A stretch of DNA of 64,000 nt from Shewanella mangrovi (lineage in GTDB: Bacteria > Pseudomonadota > Gammaproteobacteria > Enterobacterales > Shewanellaceae), in NCBI RefSeq assembly GCF_000753795.1, contig NZ_JPEO01000016.1, positions 24,870-88,869 of the forward strand, read 5' to 3'. The translations under genes were made by a program, and so were the position numbers. Under the pieces are notes generated by a model. The model made no database searches, had not been told where the DNA came from, and saw nothing but the letters and a program-made list of their open reading frames with translations. Positions 8,925 to 18,916 of the stretch are shown piece after piece (the first letter of the stretch is position 1; each line of letters starts with the position of its first letter).

Positions 8925-10454
8925 TTAGCTCATTTTCACCAGCTTACGTGGCGATTCACTCCAAGTGATATGGTAGAACTCGCCTTTTGGCGCATCGGTG
9001 CGCTCAAAAGTATGTGAACCGAAGAAGTCACGCTGACCTTGTAACAAGTTGGCTGGCAGAACTTCACAACGCAGTGAATCAAAATAAGCCAGCGCAGAAC
9101 TGATACACGGCACTGGAATACCTTTCACCACTGCTTGAGCAACAACTTGGCGCCACTGTCCTTGCAGCTCGTTGAGCTTGCTGGCAAAACCTTCTGCTTG
9201 CAGCAAGTTTTCAATGCCCGCATCCGCCTCAAAAGCATCAGAAATCGTCCGCAGGAAACCAGCGCGAATGATACAACCTGCACGCCAGATCCGCGCGATT
9301 GCGGCGTAATCCAACTCCCACTGTTGCTCTTTGGCTTGCATTGCAATCATCTGGAAACCTTGTGCGTAAGCGGTTACTTTCGCGCAGTACAAGGCCGCTT
9401 CCAACGCATCAATCGTCGCTTGCTGTTCTTCAGCAGAAACCGCTGCAATAGCTGGTCCGGTCAAAGACGTTGCCAACTGCTGACGCAATGTTTTCTGAGT
9501 ACTCATTGAACGCGCATACACGGCTTCAGCAATCGTTGATGCAGGACAACCCAGTTGCAAACTGCTAACGGCAGTCCACAGCCCTGTCCCTTTTTGCCCT
9601 GCTTTATCAAGGATAATATCCACCAGCGGCTTGTCAGTTTGCGGATCAACCTGACGTAGAACTTCAGCACTGATCTCAATCAGATAGCTGTTCAGCACGC
9701 CTTTGTTCCAGCGTTCAAATACTTCCGCAATCTGAACTGTGCTCATACCCAAGCCAGTTTGCATAAAGTGGAAGGTTTCACAGATCAGCTGCATATCCGC
9801 GTATTCGATACCATTGTGTACCATTTTCACGTAATGGCCAGAACCCGCGGGGCCGATGTATGCAGTACAAGCTTCGCCTTGTTCAATGACTTCTCCCGGC
9901 TGATGGCGCTCAAGCGGTAAACCTGTGTCAGCATCTACTTTGGCGGCAATTGCGGTCCAAATTGGCTCGATACGTTGCCAAGCTTTTTTGTCTCCGCTTG
10001 GCATCAGTGAAGGCCCAAAACGTGCGCCAACTTCACCACCAGAAACCGCTGAGCTAAAGAAGGTCAATTTACCTTGGTAATGCTTCTCACGCGCAACGGT
10101 GTCAGTCCACAGACTGTTACCGGTGTCGATAACGATATCTTCAGCAATAGCGCCCGCTTCAATCAACGCATCACAGATACTGTCAACGGCACGCCCAGCG
10201 GGTACAGACAAAAGAAATACGCGTGGTGCTTTAACACTTGCTAAGATCTGAGACAAGGACTCAACCCCAAACAAGCGGGTTTCCCTACCTGCCACTTCCG
10301 TTGCGGCCTGCTGTTCAGCAGCTTCAACTTTAGCTTTATCGAGATCAAATGCCGCAACAGAAAAACCATTATCAACGATATTAAGCGCTAGGTTTTTGCC
10401 CATGACGCCCAGACCAATTACACCGATATCTGCTGCTTCTAACTTGGGTTCCAT
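8925..10454 (-). CDS. gnd: 6-phosphogluconate dehydrogenase, decarboxylating
   Basis: A 509-aa NADP-dependent enzyme of the oxidative pentose phosphate pathway, converting 6-phosphogluconate to ribulose 5-phosphate and CO2. It shows the nucleotide-binding GVIGLGVMGKNLALNI near the N-terminus, the substrate motif SAVSGGEVGARFGPSLMPSG, the catalytic KMVHNGIEYADMQLI, and AGQKGTGLWT. It is about 40 residues longer than the E. coli enzyme; part is an insertion between IAAK and EACTAYIG. I chose ATG 10454, preceded by GGTGGA at good spacing, over the in-frame GTG at 10481, which lacks such a site. A promoter lies at 10523-10552. Confidence 0.95.
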   Translation of the reverse strand: MEPKLEAADIGVIGLGVMGKNLALNIVDNGFSVAAFDLDKAKVEAAEQQAATEVAGRETRLFGVESLSQILASVKAPRVFLLSVPAGRAVDSICDALIEAGAIAEDIVIDTGNSLWTDTVAREKHYQGKLTFFSSAVSGGEVGARFGPSLMPSGDKKAWQRIEPIWTAIAAKVDADTGLPLERHQPGEVIEQGEACTAYIGPAGSGHYVKMVHNGIEYADMQLICETFHFMQTGLGMSTVQIAEVFERWNKGVLNSYLIEISAEVLRQVDPQTDKPLVDIILDKAGQKGTGLWTAVSSLQLGCPASTIAEAVYARSMSTQKTLRQQLATSLTGPAIAAVSAEEQQATIDALEAALYCAKVTAYAQGFQMIAMQAKEQQWELDYAAIARIWRAGCIIRAGFLRTISDAFEADAGIENLLQAEGFASKLNELQGQWRQVVAQAVVKGIPVPCISSALAYFDSLRCEVLPANLLQGQRDFFGSHTFERTDAPKGEFYHITWSESPRKLVKMS

Positions 10455-10522
10455 AGTGTATTCCACCAAAATACTGCTCACACAACTGCAAAAAATGTGC
10501 TACGCATACAATAATTAATTGC

Positions 10523-10552
10523 ATTCTACTGAATCAGCTAATGCCGATGCAA
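10523..10552 (-). promoter_or_regulatory. Sigma-70 promoter of gnd
   Basis: Read on the minus strand, TTGCAT (10552-10547) and TAGAAT (10528-10523) are separated by 18 bp, about 70 bp before the gnd ATG. No HexR-like palindrome was seen next to it. Confidence 0.5.
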
Positions 10553-10607
10553 ACAGATAGTGGCGATGTTAAATAAAGAAAAAAACGATTGAATAATTCA
10601 TAGATAA

Positions 10608-10636
10608 CAAAAAAGACCCGCAATTGCGGGTCTTTT
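10608..10636 (-). terminator. Rho-independent terminator of the acyl-CoA synthetase gene
   Basis: Perfect 7-bp stem GACCCGC/GCGGGTC (10615-10621, 10626-10632) with loop AATT. On the minus strand it is followed by a run of T (complement of the A run at 10609-10614), just past the stop at 10649. Confidence 0.85.
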
Positions 10637-10648
10637 ATTCAAACAAAC

Positions 10649-12565
10649 TTAAGCATGTTGCTTAAGCAAGGCATCGGCATACCCCATTCGCGTTAACGCA
10701 GAACGAACTAAATCAAGCGTTTGCGGATCTTCAATCGTCGCTGGTGGTGTAAAGTCCTTGTTGTCAGCAATCTTACGCATGGTGCCGCGCAAAATCTTGC
10801 CCGAACGCGTTTTAGGCAACTTCTGCACTGCGCTTACCAGTTTAAACGCGGCCACTGGGCCAATCTCTTGTCGCACTAGCGCCACTAACTCTTTATGGAG
10901 TTGGTCCTCACTAATATCGACACCATTTTTCAGCACTACAAGTCCCAACGGTACCTGCCCTTTAAGGTTGTCGTCGACACCAATAACGGCAGCCTCGGCT
11001 ACCGCGGCGTGCTGACATAACACCTCTTCAAAACGTCCCGTCGACAAGCGGTGCCCCGCTACGTTAATGATGTCGTCAATACGACTCATAATATAGAGGT
11101 AACCGTCCTCATCCATATAGCCTGCATCACCGGTTAAGTAATAGCCGGGATACATGCTCAGGTAGCTGTCGACGTAACGTTTATCGTTTTGCCAAAGCGT
11201 GGTCAGAGTACCGGGCGGTAATGGCAATTTGATGGCCACGTTACCAGACTGACCAGCAGAAACCTGCTCACCAAATTCATCTAACACTTCCACCTGATAG
11301 CCAGGTACTGCCCGTGCGGGCGATCCCGGTTTAATGGTAATCTGTTCGACCCCCATCAAATTAGCAGCGACCGGCCAACCAGTTTCGGTTTGCCACCAAT
11401 GGTCAATCACCGGCTTGCCTAACTTCTCAGACGCCCAATTTAAGGTATCAGGATCGCAACGTTCACCTGCTAAAAACAGGCTGTTAAGACAAGTTAAATC
11501 CGCTTTTGCTACAAATTCACCATTGGGATCTTCACGTTTAATCGCGCGAATAGCCGTTGGTGCAGTAAAAAACGACTTCACTTGGTAACGCTCAATGGTC
11601 TTCCAGAACACGCCAGGATCTGGGGTTCCCACTGGTTTACCTTCATACAACACAGTCGTAGCCCCCACCAATAGCGGTGCATAAACGATATAGGAGTGGC
11701 CAACCACCCAGCCGACATCAGATGCCGCCCAGAAAGTATCGCCAGCTTGAATATCGTAAATATGCTTCATCGACCAAGCGAGTGCGACCGCATGCCCACC
11801 GTTATCCCTTACGACCCCTTTAGGTTGCCCGGTTGTTCCAGAGGTATACAGAATGTACAGCGGATCAGTGGCCTCTACCGCTACACAGTCAACCGCTGGC
11901 GCCTGACACACTGACTGTTGCCAATCATGGTCACGCGGTTGCTGCAGCTCAGCTTGATATTGGCTACGTTGTAGAATAAGACAGTTGGATGGTTGATGTT
12001 CAGACTGCTGTAATGCTTTATCGAGCAGTGGCTTATACGGCACCACACCTGAAGGTTCTACACCGCAAGAGGCGCTCAACACAAGTTTGGGTTTGGCATC
12101 GTTAATACGCGTCGCCAACTCATTGGCGGCAAAGCCACCAAATACCACGGAGTGAATTGCACCCAAGCGTGCACAGGCCAACATGGCGTATACCGTTTCA
12201 GGGATCATCGGCATATAAATCACCACACGATCACCTTTGGTTACGCCAATAGACTGCATATAGCCAGCTAAACGACTGACTTGCGCCTGCAGTTCCGCAT
12301 AGGTCACCGCATATTCAGTATCGGTGACCGGACTGAAATAGCGGATAGCTAATTGTTCGCCTCGCCCATTGTTGACGTGTCGGTCAACAGCGTTGAAGCA
12401 TGTGTTAAGTTTTCCTTGACTGAACCAGCGATAAAACGGCTTATTACTCTCGTCTAGTACAGTTTCCCAGGGCTGGTACCAATCAATGAGCTTGGCACAC
12501 TCGCCCCAAAATGCGTTTTTGTCATCGAGCGACATTTTATACAGGGCTAAACCTGGATCTGTCAT
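10649..12565 (-). CDS. prpE: Propionyl-CoA synthetase-type acyl-CoA ligase
   Basis: A 638-aa AMP-forming acyl-CoA synthetase that activates a short-chain acid with ATP and CoA. Domain order is the acetyl-CoA-synthetase N-terminal segment, the AMP-binding core with YTSGTTGQPKGVVRD (about 245-259), WWQTETGWP and YLTGDAGYMDEDGY, and the C-terminal lid with KTRSGKILRGTMRK, whose Lys is the acetylation-regulated catalytic lysine. The overall pattern is closest to PrpE/ACSS3 (propionate). Acetate, isobutyrate or acetoacetate cannot be excluded given the neighbouring leucine and ketone-body genes. The ATG at 12565 has GGGAGG 8 bp upstream. It is divergent from liuR, so LiuR may control both directions. 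Confidence 0.88.
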   Translation of the reverse strand: MTDPGLALYKMSLDDKNAFWGECAKLIDWYQPWETVLDESNKPFYRWFSQGKLNTCFNAVDRHVNNGRGEQLAIRYFSPVTDTEYAVTYAELQAQVSRLAGYMQSIGVTKGDRVVIYMPMIPETVYAMLACARLGAIHSVVFGGFAANELATRINDAKPKLVLSASCGVEPSGVVPYKPLLDKALQQSEHQPSNCLILQRSQYQAELQQPRDHDWQQSVCQAPAVDCVAVEATDPLYILYTSGTTGQPKGVVRDNGGHAVALAWSMKHIYDIQAGDTFWAASDVGWVVGHSYIVYAPLLVGATTVLYEGKPVGTPDPGVFWKTIERYQVKSFFTAPTAIRAIKREDPNGEFVAKADLTCLNSLFLAGERCDPDTLNWASEKLGKPVIDHWWQTETGWPVAANLMGVEQITIKPGSPARAVPGYQVEVLDEFGEQVSAGQSGNVAIKLPLPPGTLTTLWQNDKRYVDSYLSMYPGYYLTGDAGYMDEDGYLYIMSRIDDIINVAGHRLSTGRFEEVLCQHAAVAEAAVIGVDDNLKGQVPLGLVVLKNGVDISEDQLHKELVALVRQEIGPVAAFKLVSAVQKLPKTRSGKILRGTMRKIADNKDFTPPATIEDPQTLDLVRSALTRMGYADALLKQHA

Positions 12566-12653
12566 TCAACTGTCCTCCCACGGACTGCCTTGCGGCAAAA
12601 ACACCCCTTCCTTCCCCACGGACATTATGGGTTGCTTTTTTAAGCACTCCCTA

Positions 12654-12670
12654 TTAGACGTTAGCCTAAA
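12654..12670. promoter_or_regulatory. Possible second LiuR-type operator
   Basis: TTAGACGTTAGCCTAAA is an imperfect inverted repeat in the upstream region of the acyl-CoA synthetase gene and resembles the better site at 12766-12781. This is a weak match judged by eye. Confidence 0.25.
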
Positions 12671-12765
12671 ACCCTGAAATAATCGGGGGAAAGCCAAGAT
12701 CCCGCATTGCACGTTCATCGTTGCAGCAAATTTCAAAAACTTGTCTAAAATTAGATAACGTTTTC

Positions 12766-12781
12766 TTTACCTTTACGTAAA
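12766..12781. promoter_or_regulatory. LiuR operator candidate
   Basis: TTTACCTTTACGTAAA has TTTAC and GTAAA arms around 6 bp and fits the TTTACGT...ACGTAAA-type palindrome known for proteobacterial LiuR. It lies 50 bp before the liuR start, where a MerR-family protein would sit in the promoter spacer. A CATATA -10-like element follows at 12785-12790. Confidence 0.6.
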
Positions 12782-12831
12782 CTTCATATATCTTGGCTAG
12801 GTTGTTGTAATTTAGCAGGAAGCCGTAGCAA

Positions 12832-13236
12832 ATGAGTATTAAGCCAAGTCCATCTACCTCGTTTTCGATCAGTGAATTATCAAAAGAGTTTGATATCACG
12901 ACGAGAAGTATTCGTTTTTACGAGGACCAAGGACTGCTTAAGCCCAAACGCCGAGGCCAAACGCGGATTTACAGCATGAAAGATAGAGTCCGCCTGAAGT
13001 TGATTTTACGAGGAAAGAGACTGGGATTTTCTCTGTCAGAAACGCGTACTTTGTTTGAGATGTACGATGCCGAAAAAGGCAGCACCTCACAACTCAATAC
13101 TATGTTGCAACTGATAGAGGATAAAAAAACCGCCTTACAGCAGCAGATGGACGACATCAAAATAGTGCTGATGGAACTCTCGTCAGCCGAAAGTCAATGT
13201 CGTCAGGCACTTGCGGATATCGCCGCGAAGCAATAA
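12832..13236 (+). CDS. liuR: MerR-family regulator of leucine degradation
   Basis: A 134-aa transcription factor. The N-terminal winged helix-turn-helix of the MerR family is plain: FSISELSKEFDITTRSIRFYEDQGLLKPKRRGQTRIY (residues about 9-45). The C-terminal half is the usual long dimerisation coiled coil, with no metal-binding cysteine loop. LiuR proteins control the branched-chain amino acid (leucine) degradation operon and respond to pathway intermediates. Here it is the first gene of the liu cluster, 50 bp before liuA, and has a candidate own operator at 12766-12781. The ATG at 12832 is preceded by AGGAAG. Confidence 0.92.
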   Translation: MSIKPSPSTSFSISELSKEFDITTRSIRFYEDQGLLKPKRRGQTRIYSMKDRVRLKLILRGKRLGFSLSETRTLFEMYDAEKGSTSQLNTMLQLIEDKKTALQQQMDDIKIVLMELSSAESQCRQALADIAAKQ

Positions 13237-13286
13237 GTTGCCTGCTCCGTGCTGACGTAAGGCCATGTCAGTGACGGAGAATATAC

Positions 13287-14456
13287 ATGGCGACCAGCTA
13301 CACGCCGCTAGACTTTGGCTTTACCGCAGAACTCGACATGCTACGCGATGCCGTAGCAGATTTCAGCCAGAATGTTATCGCGCCAATTGCGGCTGAAATT
13401 GATCAACAAAATCGTTTTCCGGCCGAACTATGGCCACAACTCGGCGCATTGGGCTTACACGGCATTACCGTTAGTGAAGAGTATGGTGGCGCAGGTATGG
13501 GCTATCTTGCCCACGTTATCGCCATGGAAGAGATCTCTCGCGTCTCAGCCTCTGTTGGCCTTTCCTACGGTGCACATTCCAACCTGTGTGTAAACCAGAT
13601 TTTCCGCAATGGTAGCCACACGCAAAAGCAGCAATACTTACCTAAACTCATCAGCGGTGAACATATCGGCGCCTTAGCCATGAGTGAGCCAAATGCCGGC
13701 TCAGACGTGGTGTCGATGACCTTAAGCGCCACTGATAATGGTGACCATTTTTGCCTCAATGGTAGCAAGATGTGGATCACCAATGGCCCGGATGCCGACG
13801 TATTGGTGGTTTATGCGAAAACCGCGCCTGAGCTTGACGCACATGGTATCAGCGCTTTTATTATCGAACGCAGTTTTAGCGGTTTCAGCACCGCTCAGAA
13901 GCTCGACAAGCTCGGTATGCGCGGTTCCAGCACTTGTGAGTTAGTGTTTAACAACTGCCTCGTTCCCAAAGAGAATCTACTTGGCGAACTCAATCAGGGC
14001 GTCAAAGTGCTAATGAGTGGCCTTGATTATGAGCGCTTAGTGCTTGCTGGTGGGCCTCTCGGTATTATTTCCGCCTGTCTCGATATTGCCCATCCCTATA
14101 CTGCTGAACGCAAGCAGTTCGGCAAAGCCATTGGTGAATTTCAGTTGGTGCAAGCCAAACTCGCCGATATGTACACCGCCATGAATACCGCCAAAGCCTA
14201 TGTATACAGTGTGGCGCGCGCCTGTGACAAAGGCAATGTCAGTCGTAAAGATGCGGCTGGCGCAATCCTCTATAGCGCCGAAGCAGCCACTAAAGCGGCG
14301 CTCGACACCATTCAATTACTCGGCGGCAACGGCTACATCAACGATTATGCTGCTGGCAGGCTGCTACGTGATGCCAAGCTCTACGAAATCGGCGCTGGCA
14401 CCTCAGAGATCCGCCGTATGTTAATTGGCCGCGAACTCTATCAGGAAAGCTGCTAA
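13287..14456 (+). CDS. liuA: Isovaleryl-CoA dehydrogenase
   Basis: A 389-aa flavoprotein of the acyl-CoA dehydrogenase family that oxidises isovaleryl-CoA to 3-methylcrotonyl-CoA, passing electrons to ETF. The three-domain layout is clear: N-terminal helices, the middle beta domain with [15 protein letters not shown] and [19 protein letters not shown], and the C-terminal helices with [19 protein letters not shown] and [31 protein letters not shown]. The base Glu position typical of isovaleryl-CoA dehydrogenase lies near LDYERLVL (about residue 250) rather than at the C-terminal position. It starts at ATG 13287 after GGAG and is followed within 24 bp by liuB. Confidence 0.95.
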   Translation: MATSYTPLDFGFTAELDMLRDAVADFSQNVIAPIAAEIDQQNRFPAELWPQLGALGLHGITVSEEYGGAGMGYLAHVIAMEEISRVSASVGLSYGAHSNLCVNQIFRNGSHTQKQQYLPKLISGEHIGALAMSEPNAGSDVVSMTLSATDNGDHFCLNGSKMWITNGPDADVLVVYAKTAPELDAHGISAFIIERSFSGFSTAQKLDKLGMRGSSTCELVFNNCLVPKENLLGELNQGVKVLMSGLDYERLVLAGGPLGIISACLDIAHPYTAERKQFGKAIGEFQLVQAKLADMYTAMNTAKAYVYSVARACDKGNVSRKDAAGAILYSAEAATKAALDTIQLLGGNGYINDYAAGRLLRDAKLYEIGAGTSEIRRMLIGRELYQESC

Positions 14457-14479
14457 CAACTTTGGCATTAAGGAGCAGG

Positions 14480-16087
14480 ATGGCGATGAGTGTGATTGCG
14501 AGCCAGATAAATTCAAATTCCGACGAGTTTCAGCAACGCTACCAAGCAATGCAGCAGCTAGTAAAACAACTCTACCAACAAACAGAACAGGTCATGGCGG
14601 GTGGCGGTAGTGCCGCACTCGCCAGACATTGTGCTAAAGGTAAGCTAGCGCCGCGAGAGCGGCTTGCCAGCCTGCTCGATGCCGATTCCCCCTTTCTCGA
14701 AATTGGCCAATTTGCAGCACATCAGGTATATGAAACCGCGGTGCCAGCGGCGGGAGTGATTGCAGGTATTGGTCGCGTCAGCGGCATCGACTGCATGATC
14801 GTCGCCAACGATCCGACCGTCAAAGGTGGCAGCTATTATCCGCTGACAGTGAAGAAACATCTGCGCGCACAAGCTATTGCCGAACGCTGTCACTTACCTT
14901 GCATCTATCTAGTGGACTCAGGCGGAGCTTACCTGCCCTTACAGGCTGAAGTATTTCCCGACCGCGATCATTTTGGGCGCATTTTCTATAACCAAGCGCG
15001 CATGTCGGCCAAAGGTATCGCCCAAATTGCGGTGGTGATGGGGCTTTGTACAGCCGGTGGGGCGTATGTGCCCGCAATGGCGGATGAGTCAATTATTGTG
15101 GCCAATCAGGGCACGATTTTTCTCGCAGGGCCGCCGTTGGTGAAAGCCGCTACCGGTGAAGAAGTTTCAGCTGAAGAACTCGGCGGTGGCGATGTACACA
15201 CTCGGATGTCCGGCGTAGCAGACCACTTAGCGCAGAATGATACCCACGCCCTACAGCTGGCACGCAATGCCGTTAGTCGCTTAAACCGTAATCGCACAGC
15301 GTTTCAAACAGCCAGTAAGCCGCCACGCTACAGTGCTGAAGAACTGTATGGCATTGTCGGCACAGATCTGAAAAAGCCATTCGATGTACTGCAAGTGATT
15401 GCCCGCCTTGTGGACGACTCAGATTTTGATGAATTTAAAGCGAACTACGGCACCACGCTAGTGTGTGGTTTTGCCAAACTGCATGGCCACAATGTCGGCA
15501 TTATTGCCAATAACGGCATTCTATTCTCTGAGTCGGCACAAAAAGGCACGCACTTTATTGAGCTCTGCTGCCAACGCAATATTCCGTTGATTTTCTTGCA
15601 AAACATTACCGGCTTTATGGTGGGTAAAAAGTATGAGCAGCAAGGTATCGCCAAACATGGAGCCAAGATGGTGATGGCAGTGGCCTGCGCTAATGTGCCC
15701 AAGTTCACCGTCATTATTGGTGGCAGCTACGGTGCGGGTAATTACGGTATGTGCGGCCGCGCCTATGATCCCACCATGATGTGGAGTTGGCCCAATGCGC
15801 GCATTTCCGTTATGGGCGGAGAACAGGCGGCCAACGTATTAGCGACGGTTAAACGCGACGGACTGCAACGCCAAGGTAGCGACTGGAGCGATGCCGAAGA
15901 GAACGCCTTTAAGCAACCTATCATTGATAAATATGAGCAGGAAGGCGATCCCTACTACGCCAGCGCGCGTCTATGGGATGACGGCATCATAGATCCCGCT
16001 CAGACTCGTGACGTATTGGGTTTAGCGCTCAACGCGGCGGCTCATGCGCCACGCGAAGCCACTCAGTTTGGCGTGTTCAGAATTTAG
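14480..16087 (+). CDS. liuB: 3-methylcrotonyl-CoA carboxylase, carboxyltransferase (beta) subunit
   Basis: A 535-aa carboxyltransferase subunit that, with LiuD, carboxylates 3-methylcrotonyl-CoA to 3-methylglutaconyl-CoA. It has the two crotonase-like halves of the family: acyl-CoA-binding stretches around [13 protein letters not shown] and [16 protein letters not shown], then [26 protein letters not shown] and [21 protein letters not shown] place the start at ATG 14480, 4 bp after AAGGAG; ATG 14486 is an equal alternative, and the upstream TTG at 14462 overlaps the ribosome binding site region. It belongs to the continuous liuABCDE transcript. Confidence 0.95.
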   Translation: MAMSVIASQINSNSDEFQQRYQAMQQLVKQLYQQTEQVMAGGGSAALARHCAKGKLAPRERLASLLDADSPFLEIGQFAAHQVYETAVPAAGVIAGIGRVSGIDCMIVANDPTVKGGSYYPLTVKKHLRAQAIAERCHLPCIYLVDSGGAYLPLQAEVFPDRDHFGRIFYNQARMSAKGIAQIAVVMGLCTAGGAYVPAMADESIIVANQGTIFLAGPPLVKAATGEEVSAEELGGGDVHTRMSGVADHLAQNDTHALQLARNAVSRLNRNRTAFQTASKPPRYSAEELYGIVGTDLKKPFDVLQVIARLVDDSDFDEFKANYGTTLVCGFAKLHGHNVGIIANNGILFSESAQKGTHFIELCCQRNIPLIFLQNITGFMVGKKYEQQGIAKHGAKMVMAVACANVPKFTVIIGGSYGAGNYGMCGRAYDPTMMWSWPNARISVMGGEQAANVLATVKRDGLQRQGSDWSDAEENAFKQPIIDKYEQEGDPYYASARLWDDGIIDPAQTRDVLGLALNAAAHAPREATQFGVFRI

Positions 16088-16095
16088 GAGGGAGT

Positions 16096-16905
16096 ATGCA
16101 ATCTTTGCTCATGGAAACAGATGCTCGCGGGATCTGCCGATTGACACTCAACCGGCCACAAACAGCCAATGCTTTTGACGAACAGCTGATCAGCGACCTT
16201 ATCGACGCATTAGAGCACTTAGCCACCCTGCGTGATTGTCGAGTGTTGGTACTGCAAGGCGCGGGCAAACACTTCAGTGCTGGTGCAGATCTCAACTGGA
16301 TGCAGCGCCAAGCAGAGATGGATTACGCCACCAACGTCGAAGATGCAGCACGGTTGGCGAAACTCATGCAAGTGTTGGATGAATTCCCTAAACCCACTAT
16401 TGCGCTGGTACAAGGTGCCGCTTATGGCGGCGCCCTCGGCCTTATCTGCTGCTGCGACGTGGCATTGGCGACGGACTCTGCCCGCTTTTGCCTGAGCGAA
16501 GTCAAACTTGGGCTAATTCCGGCGGTCATTTCACCCTATGTGTGTCGCAGTATTGGCATGCGCCAAGCGAGGCGTTATGCGCTCACCGCAGAAACCATTG
16601 ATGCCTTCACCGCTTTACAGCTTGGTCTTGTGCATCAACTCGCATCAGATTTATGCAGTAGTGCCGCGACGATTATCGATGCCGTTTTACAAGGCGGCCC
16701 TGAAGCTCAACAACAGTGCAAAGCATTACTCGCCAAAGTCGAAGATAAGAGTTTTGATGACTCGTTACGCATATTAACCACGCGCGCAATTGCCGATGCA
16801 CGCTGTACCAGCGAAGCGCATGAAGGCATGAAAGCATTTTTTGAAAAGCGCAGCGCTAATTGGCGACTCTCTGGTGCAAGTTCAACGGAGGGACAGCATG
16901 GCTGA
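16096..16905 (+). CDS. liuC: 3-methylglutaconyl-CoA hydratase
   Basis: A 269-aa crotonase-family enzyme that hydrates 3-methylglutaconyl-CoA to HMG-CoA. The oxyanion-hole motifs are visible at KHFSAGADLNWMQ (about 57-69) and QGAAYGGALGLICCCDVALA (about 105-124), followed by RFCLSEVKLGLIPAVISPYV. The start ATG 16096 has AGGAGGG close upstream, 8 bp after the liuB stop. The 3' end overlaps the liuD start by 8 bp, which indicates translational coupling. Confidence 0.94.
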   Translation: MQSLLMETDARGICRLTLNRPQTANAFDEQLISDLIDALEHLATLRDCRVLVLQGAGKHFSAGADLNWMQRQAEMDYATNVEDAARLAKLMQVLDEFPKPTIALVQGAAYGGALGLICCCDVALATDSARFCLSEVKLGLIPAVISPYVCRSIGMRQARRYALTAETIDAFTALQLGLVHQLASDLCSSAATIIDAVLQGGPEAQQQCKALLAKVEDKSFDDSLRILTTRAIADARCTSEAHEGMKAFFEKRSANWRLSGASSTEGQHG

Positions 16906-18916
16906 GCGCCGTATTCAAAAATTATTGATCGCAAACCGCGGAGAAATCGCTTGCCGTATTATCCGCAGTTGCCACAAATTAGCGATTCACGCTGTCGCCA
17001 TCTATTCAGACACAGATCACAACGCCTGCCATGTAAAACAAGCAGATAGTGCTTATCGTGTTAGTGGAAACACGCCCGTTGCGGCGTATCTCAACGGAAA
17101 GGATATTATCGCGCTCGCATTGCAATGCGGCGCAGATGCGATCCATCCGGGTTATGGTTTTCTGTCAGAGAACGCCGAATTTGCCGAAGCATGTGAAGCA
17201 GCGGGCTTAATATTTGTCGGCCCGCCGGCCAGTGCCATTGCGGCTATGGGCAGTAAAAGCGCTGCGAAAACGATTATGCAGCACGCTGGCGTACCGCTGA
17301 TCCCAGGCTATCATGGCAGTGAGCAAACACTCACTACACTGCTGGCGCAAGCTCAGGCTATCGGCTTTCCCATGCTAATCAAAGCAGCCTTTGGCGGCGG
17401 TGGTAAAGGCATGCGAGTCGTTAATAATCAGCAGGAGTTTGCAAATCAACTTGAGGCGGCCAAACGCGAAGCTAAGGCTGCATTTGGCGATGACAGCATG
17501 CTGCTGGAAAAATATATCGAGCAGCCACGCCATATTGAAGTGCAAATATTTGCCGATCAACACGGCCACTGTATCTATTTGGGTGACCGAGACTGCTCGC
17601 TACAGCGGCGCCATCAGAAAGTGATTGAAGAGGCGCCCGCGCCTTATTTGGCAGCAGCTACGCGCCAAGCCATGGGGCAAGCAGCGGTAGCCGCCGCCCA
17701 AGCAATTGATTATGTCGGCGCAGGTACTATCGAGTTTTTGCTGGATAGCCAACAACAGTTTTATTTTATGGAGATGAATACCCGACTGCAGGTCGAGCAC
17801 CCGGTCACTGAAATGGTTACTGGTGTTGACCTCGTTGAGTGGCAATTGAATATTGCTGCAGGGCAAACTCTACCAATAGCGCAAGCTGACGTTACCATTA
17901 CCGGGCATGCTGTAGAAGCCAGAATCTATGCCGAAGATCCGCAGCATCAATTTCTGCCGGCATCAGGACCTTTGCTTGCTCTAAAAACGCCACTCACGTC
18001 CGACGAATTGCGCATCGACTCAGGTGTGCAAGCGGGTGATGAAATCAGTCCCTATTACGATCCAATGATCGCCAAATTAATTGTCCACCAGCAAGACCGC
18101 AACAGTGCTTTGGCCCATCTACAACGAGCGCTTACGCAATATCAAATTGCCGGGGTTAAACACAACATCGCCTTTCTCACCGCGTTAGCGGGGCATTCTG
18201 AGTTTGCAGGTACTCACTTTAGTACCCACTTTATTGAGCAACATGCAACCGAGTTACTCAAATATCCAGCGAAGCAGCCATTGCTCGCGCTGGCGGCGTT
18301 AGCGTGTATTCTTCAACCGCAAAAAAGTGCAGCAACACCACTTGCCGGATTCAGAATTAACGCCAAACCCACTTGGAATCTTTACCTCGCGCCCAGTGAT
18401 GCCAGCGATCTATATGGCTATCTCACAGTGCAACAAGACCGTAGTGGTAACTACTCGCTCATCATTGATGAACAGCCATATTCTGTGAGTGGCGAATTAG
18501 ATCACCACACAAATGAACTACGCGCCAGCGTTAATGGTGCATGGATGTCTTGCCGGTTAACTTGGCATGAGCAGCAGCTCTATCTTAGCTATCAAGGACA
18601 CACCTTTGAGTTCATTACGGCCGCGCCTGCAATTCGTCATAGTCAAACGGAACAACACAGTTTTGACGCACCAATGAATGGCACCATCGTGGCGCATCTA
18701 GTCGCCCCCGGTGAAACCGTGACTGCTGGCCAAGGCTTATTGGTGATGGAAGCGATGAAGATGGAGTATCAACTCAGCGCACCAACCGCTGGCTGTGTAG
18801 AAGCGTTTTGTTTTACACCGGGAGCACTGGTTAGCGAAGGTGAACGACTACTGCATTTTAGCGAAAGTGCCACTGCTAGCGATGAGCAAGAAACGCCGCT
18901 GGAGGATAGCCGCTAA
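16898..18916 (+). CDS. liuD: 3-methylcrotonyl-CoA carboxylase, biotin-containing (alpha) subunit
   Basis: A 672-aa biotin-dependent subunit. The biotin carboxylase domain fills residues 1-450: [14 protein letters not shown], the ATP-grasp glycine loop [14 protein letters not shown], and [26 protein letters not shown] middle linker follows, and the biotinyl domain near the C-terminus carries the biotinylation site EAMKMEY. I chose ATG 16898 (SD GGAGGG, overlap ATGGCTGA with liuC) instead of the longer frame beginning at 16841. The liuD stop overlaps the liuE ATG by one base (TAATG). It works as a complex with LiuB. Confidence 0.95.
   Translation: MAERRIQKLLIANRGEIACRIIRSCHKLAIHAVAIYSDTDHNACHVKQADSAYRVSGNTPVAAYLNGKDIIALALQCGADAIHPGYGFLSENAEFAEACEAAGLIFVGPPASAIAAMGSKSAAKTIMQHAGVPLIPGYHGSEQTLTTLLAQAQAIGFPMLIKAAFGGGGKGMRVVNNQQEFANQLEAAKREAKAAFGDDSMLLEKYIEQPRHIEVQIFADQHGHCIYLGDRDCSLQRRHQKVIEEAPAPYLAAATRQAMGQAAVAAAQAIDYVGAGTIEFLLDSQQQFYFMEMNTRLQVEHPVTEMVTGVDLVEWQLNIAAGQTLPIAQADVTITGHAVEARIYAEDPQHQFLPASGPLLALKTPLTSDELRIDSGVQAGDEISPYYDPMIAKLIVHQQDRNSALAHLQRALTQYQIAGVKHNIAFLTALAGHSEFAGTHFSTHFIEQHATELLKYPAKQPLLALAALACILQPQKSAATPLAGFRINAKPTWNLYLAPSDASDLYGYLTVQQDRSGNYSLIIDEQPYSVSGELDHHTNELRASVNGAWMSCRLTWHEQQLYLSYQGHTFEFITAAPAIRHSQTEQHSFDAPMNGTIVAHLVAPGETVTAGQGLLVMEAMKMEYQLSAPTAGCVEAFCFTPGALVSEGERLLHFSESATASDEQETPLEDSR

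Noticed and set aside
14462..14479. TTG start for liuB six codons upstream
   Set aside because: It would place the start codon ahead of the AAGGAG site that serves ATG 14480.
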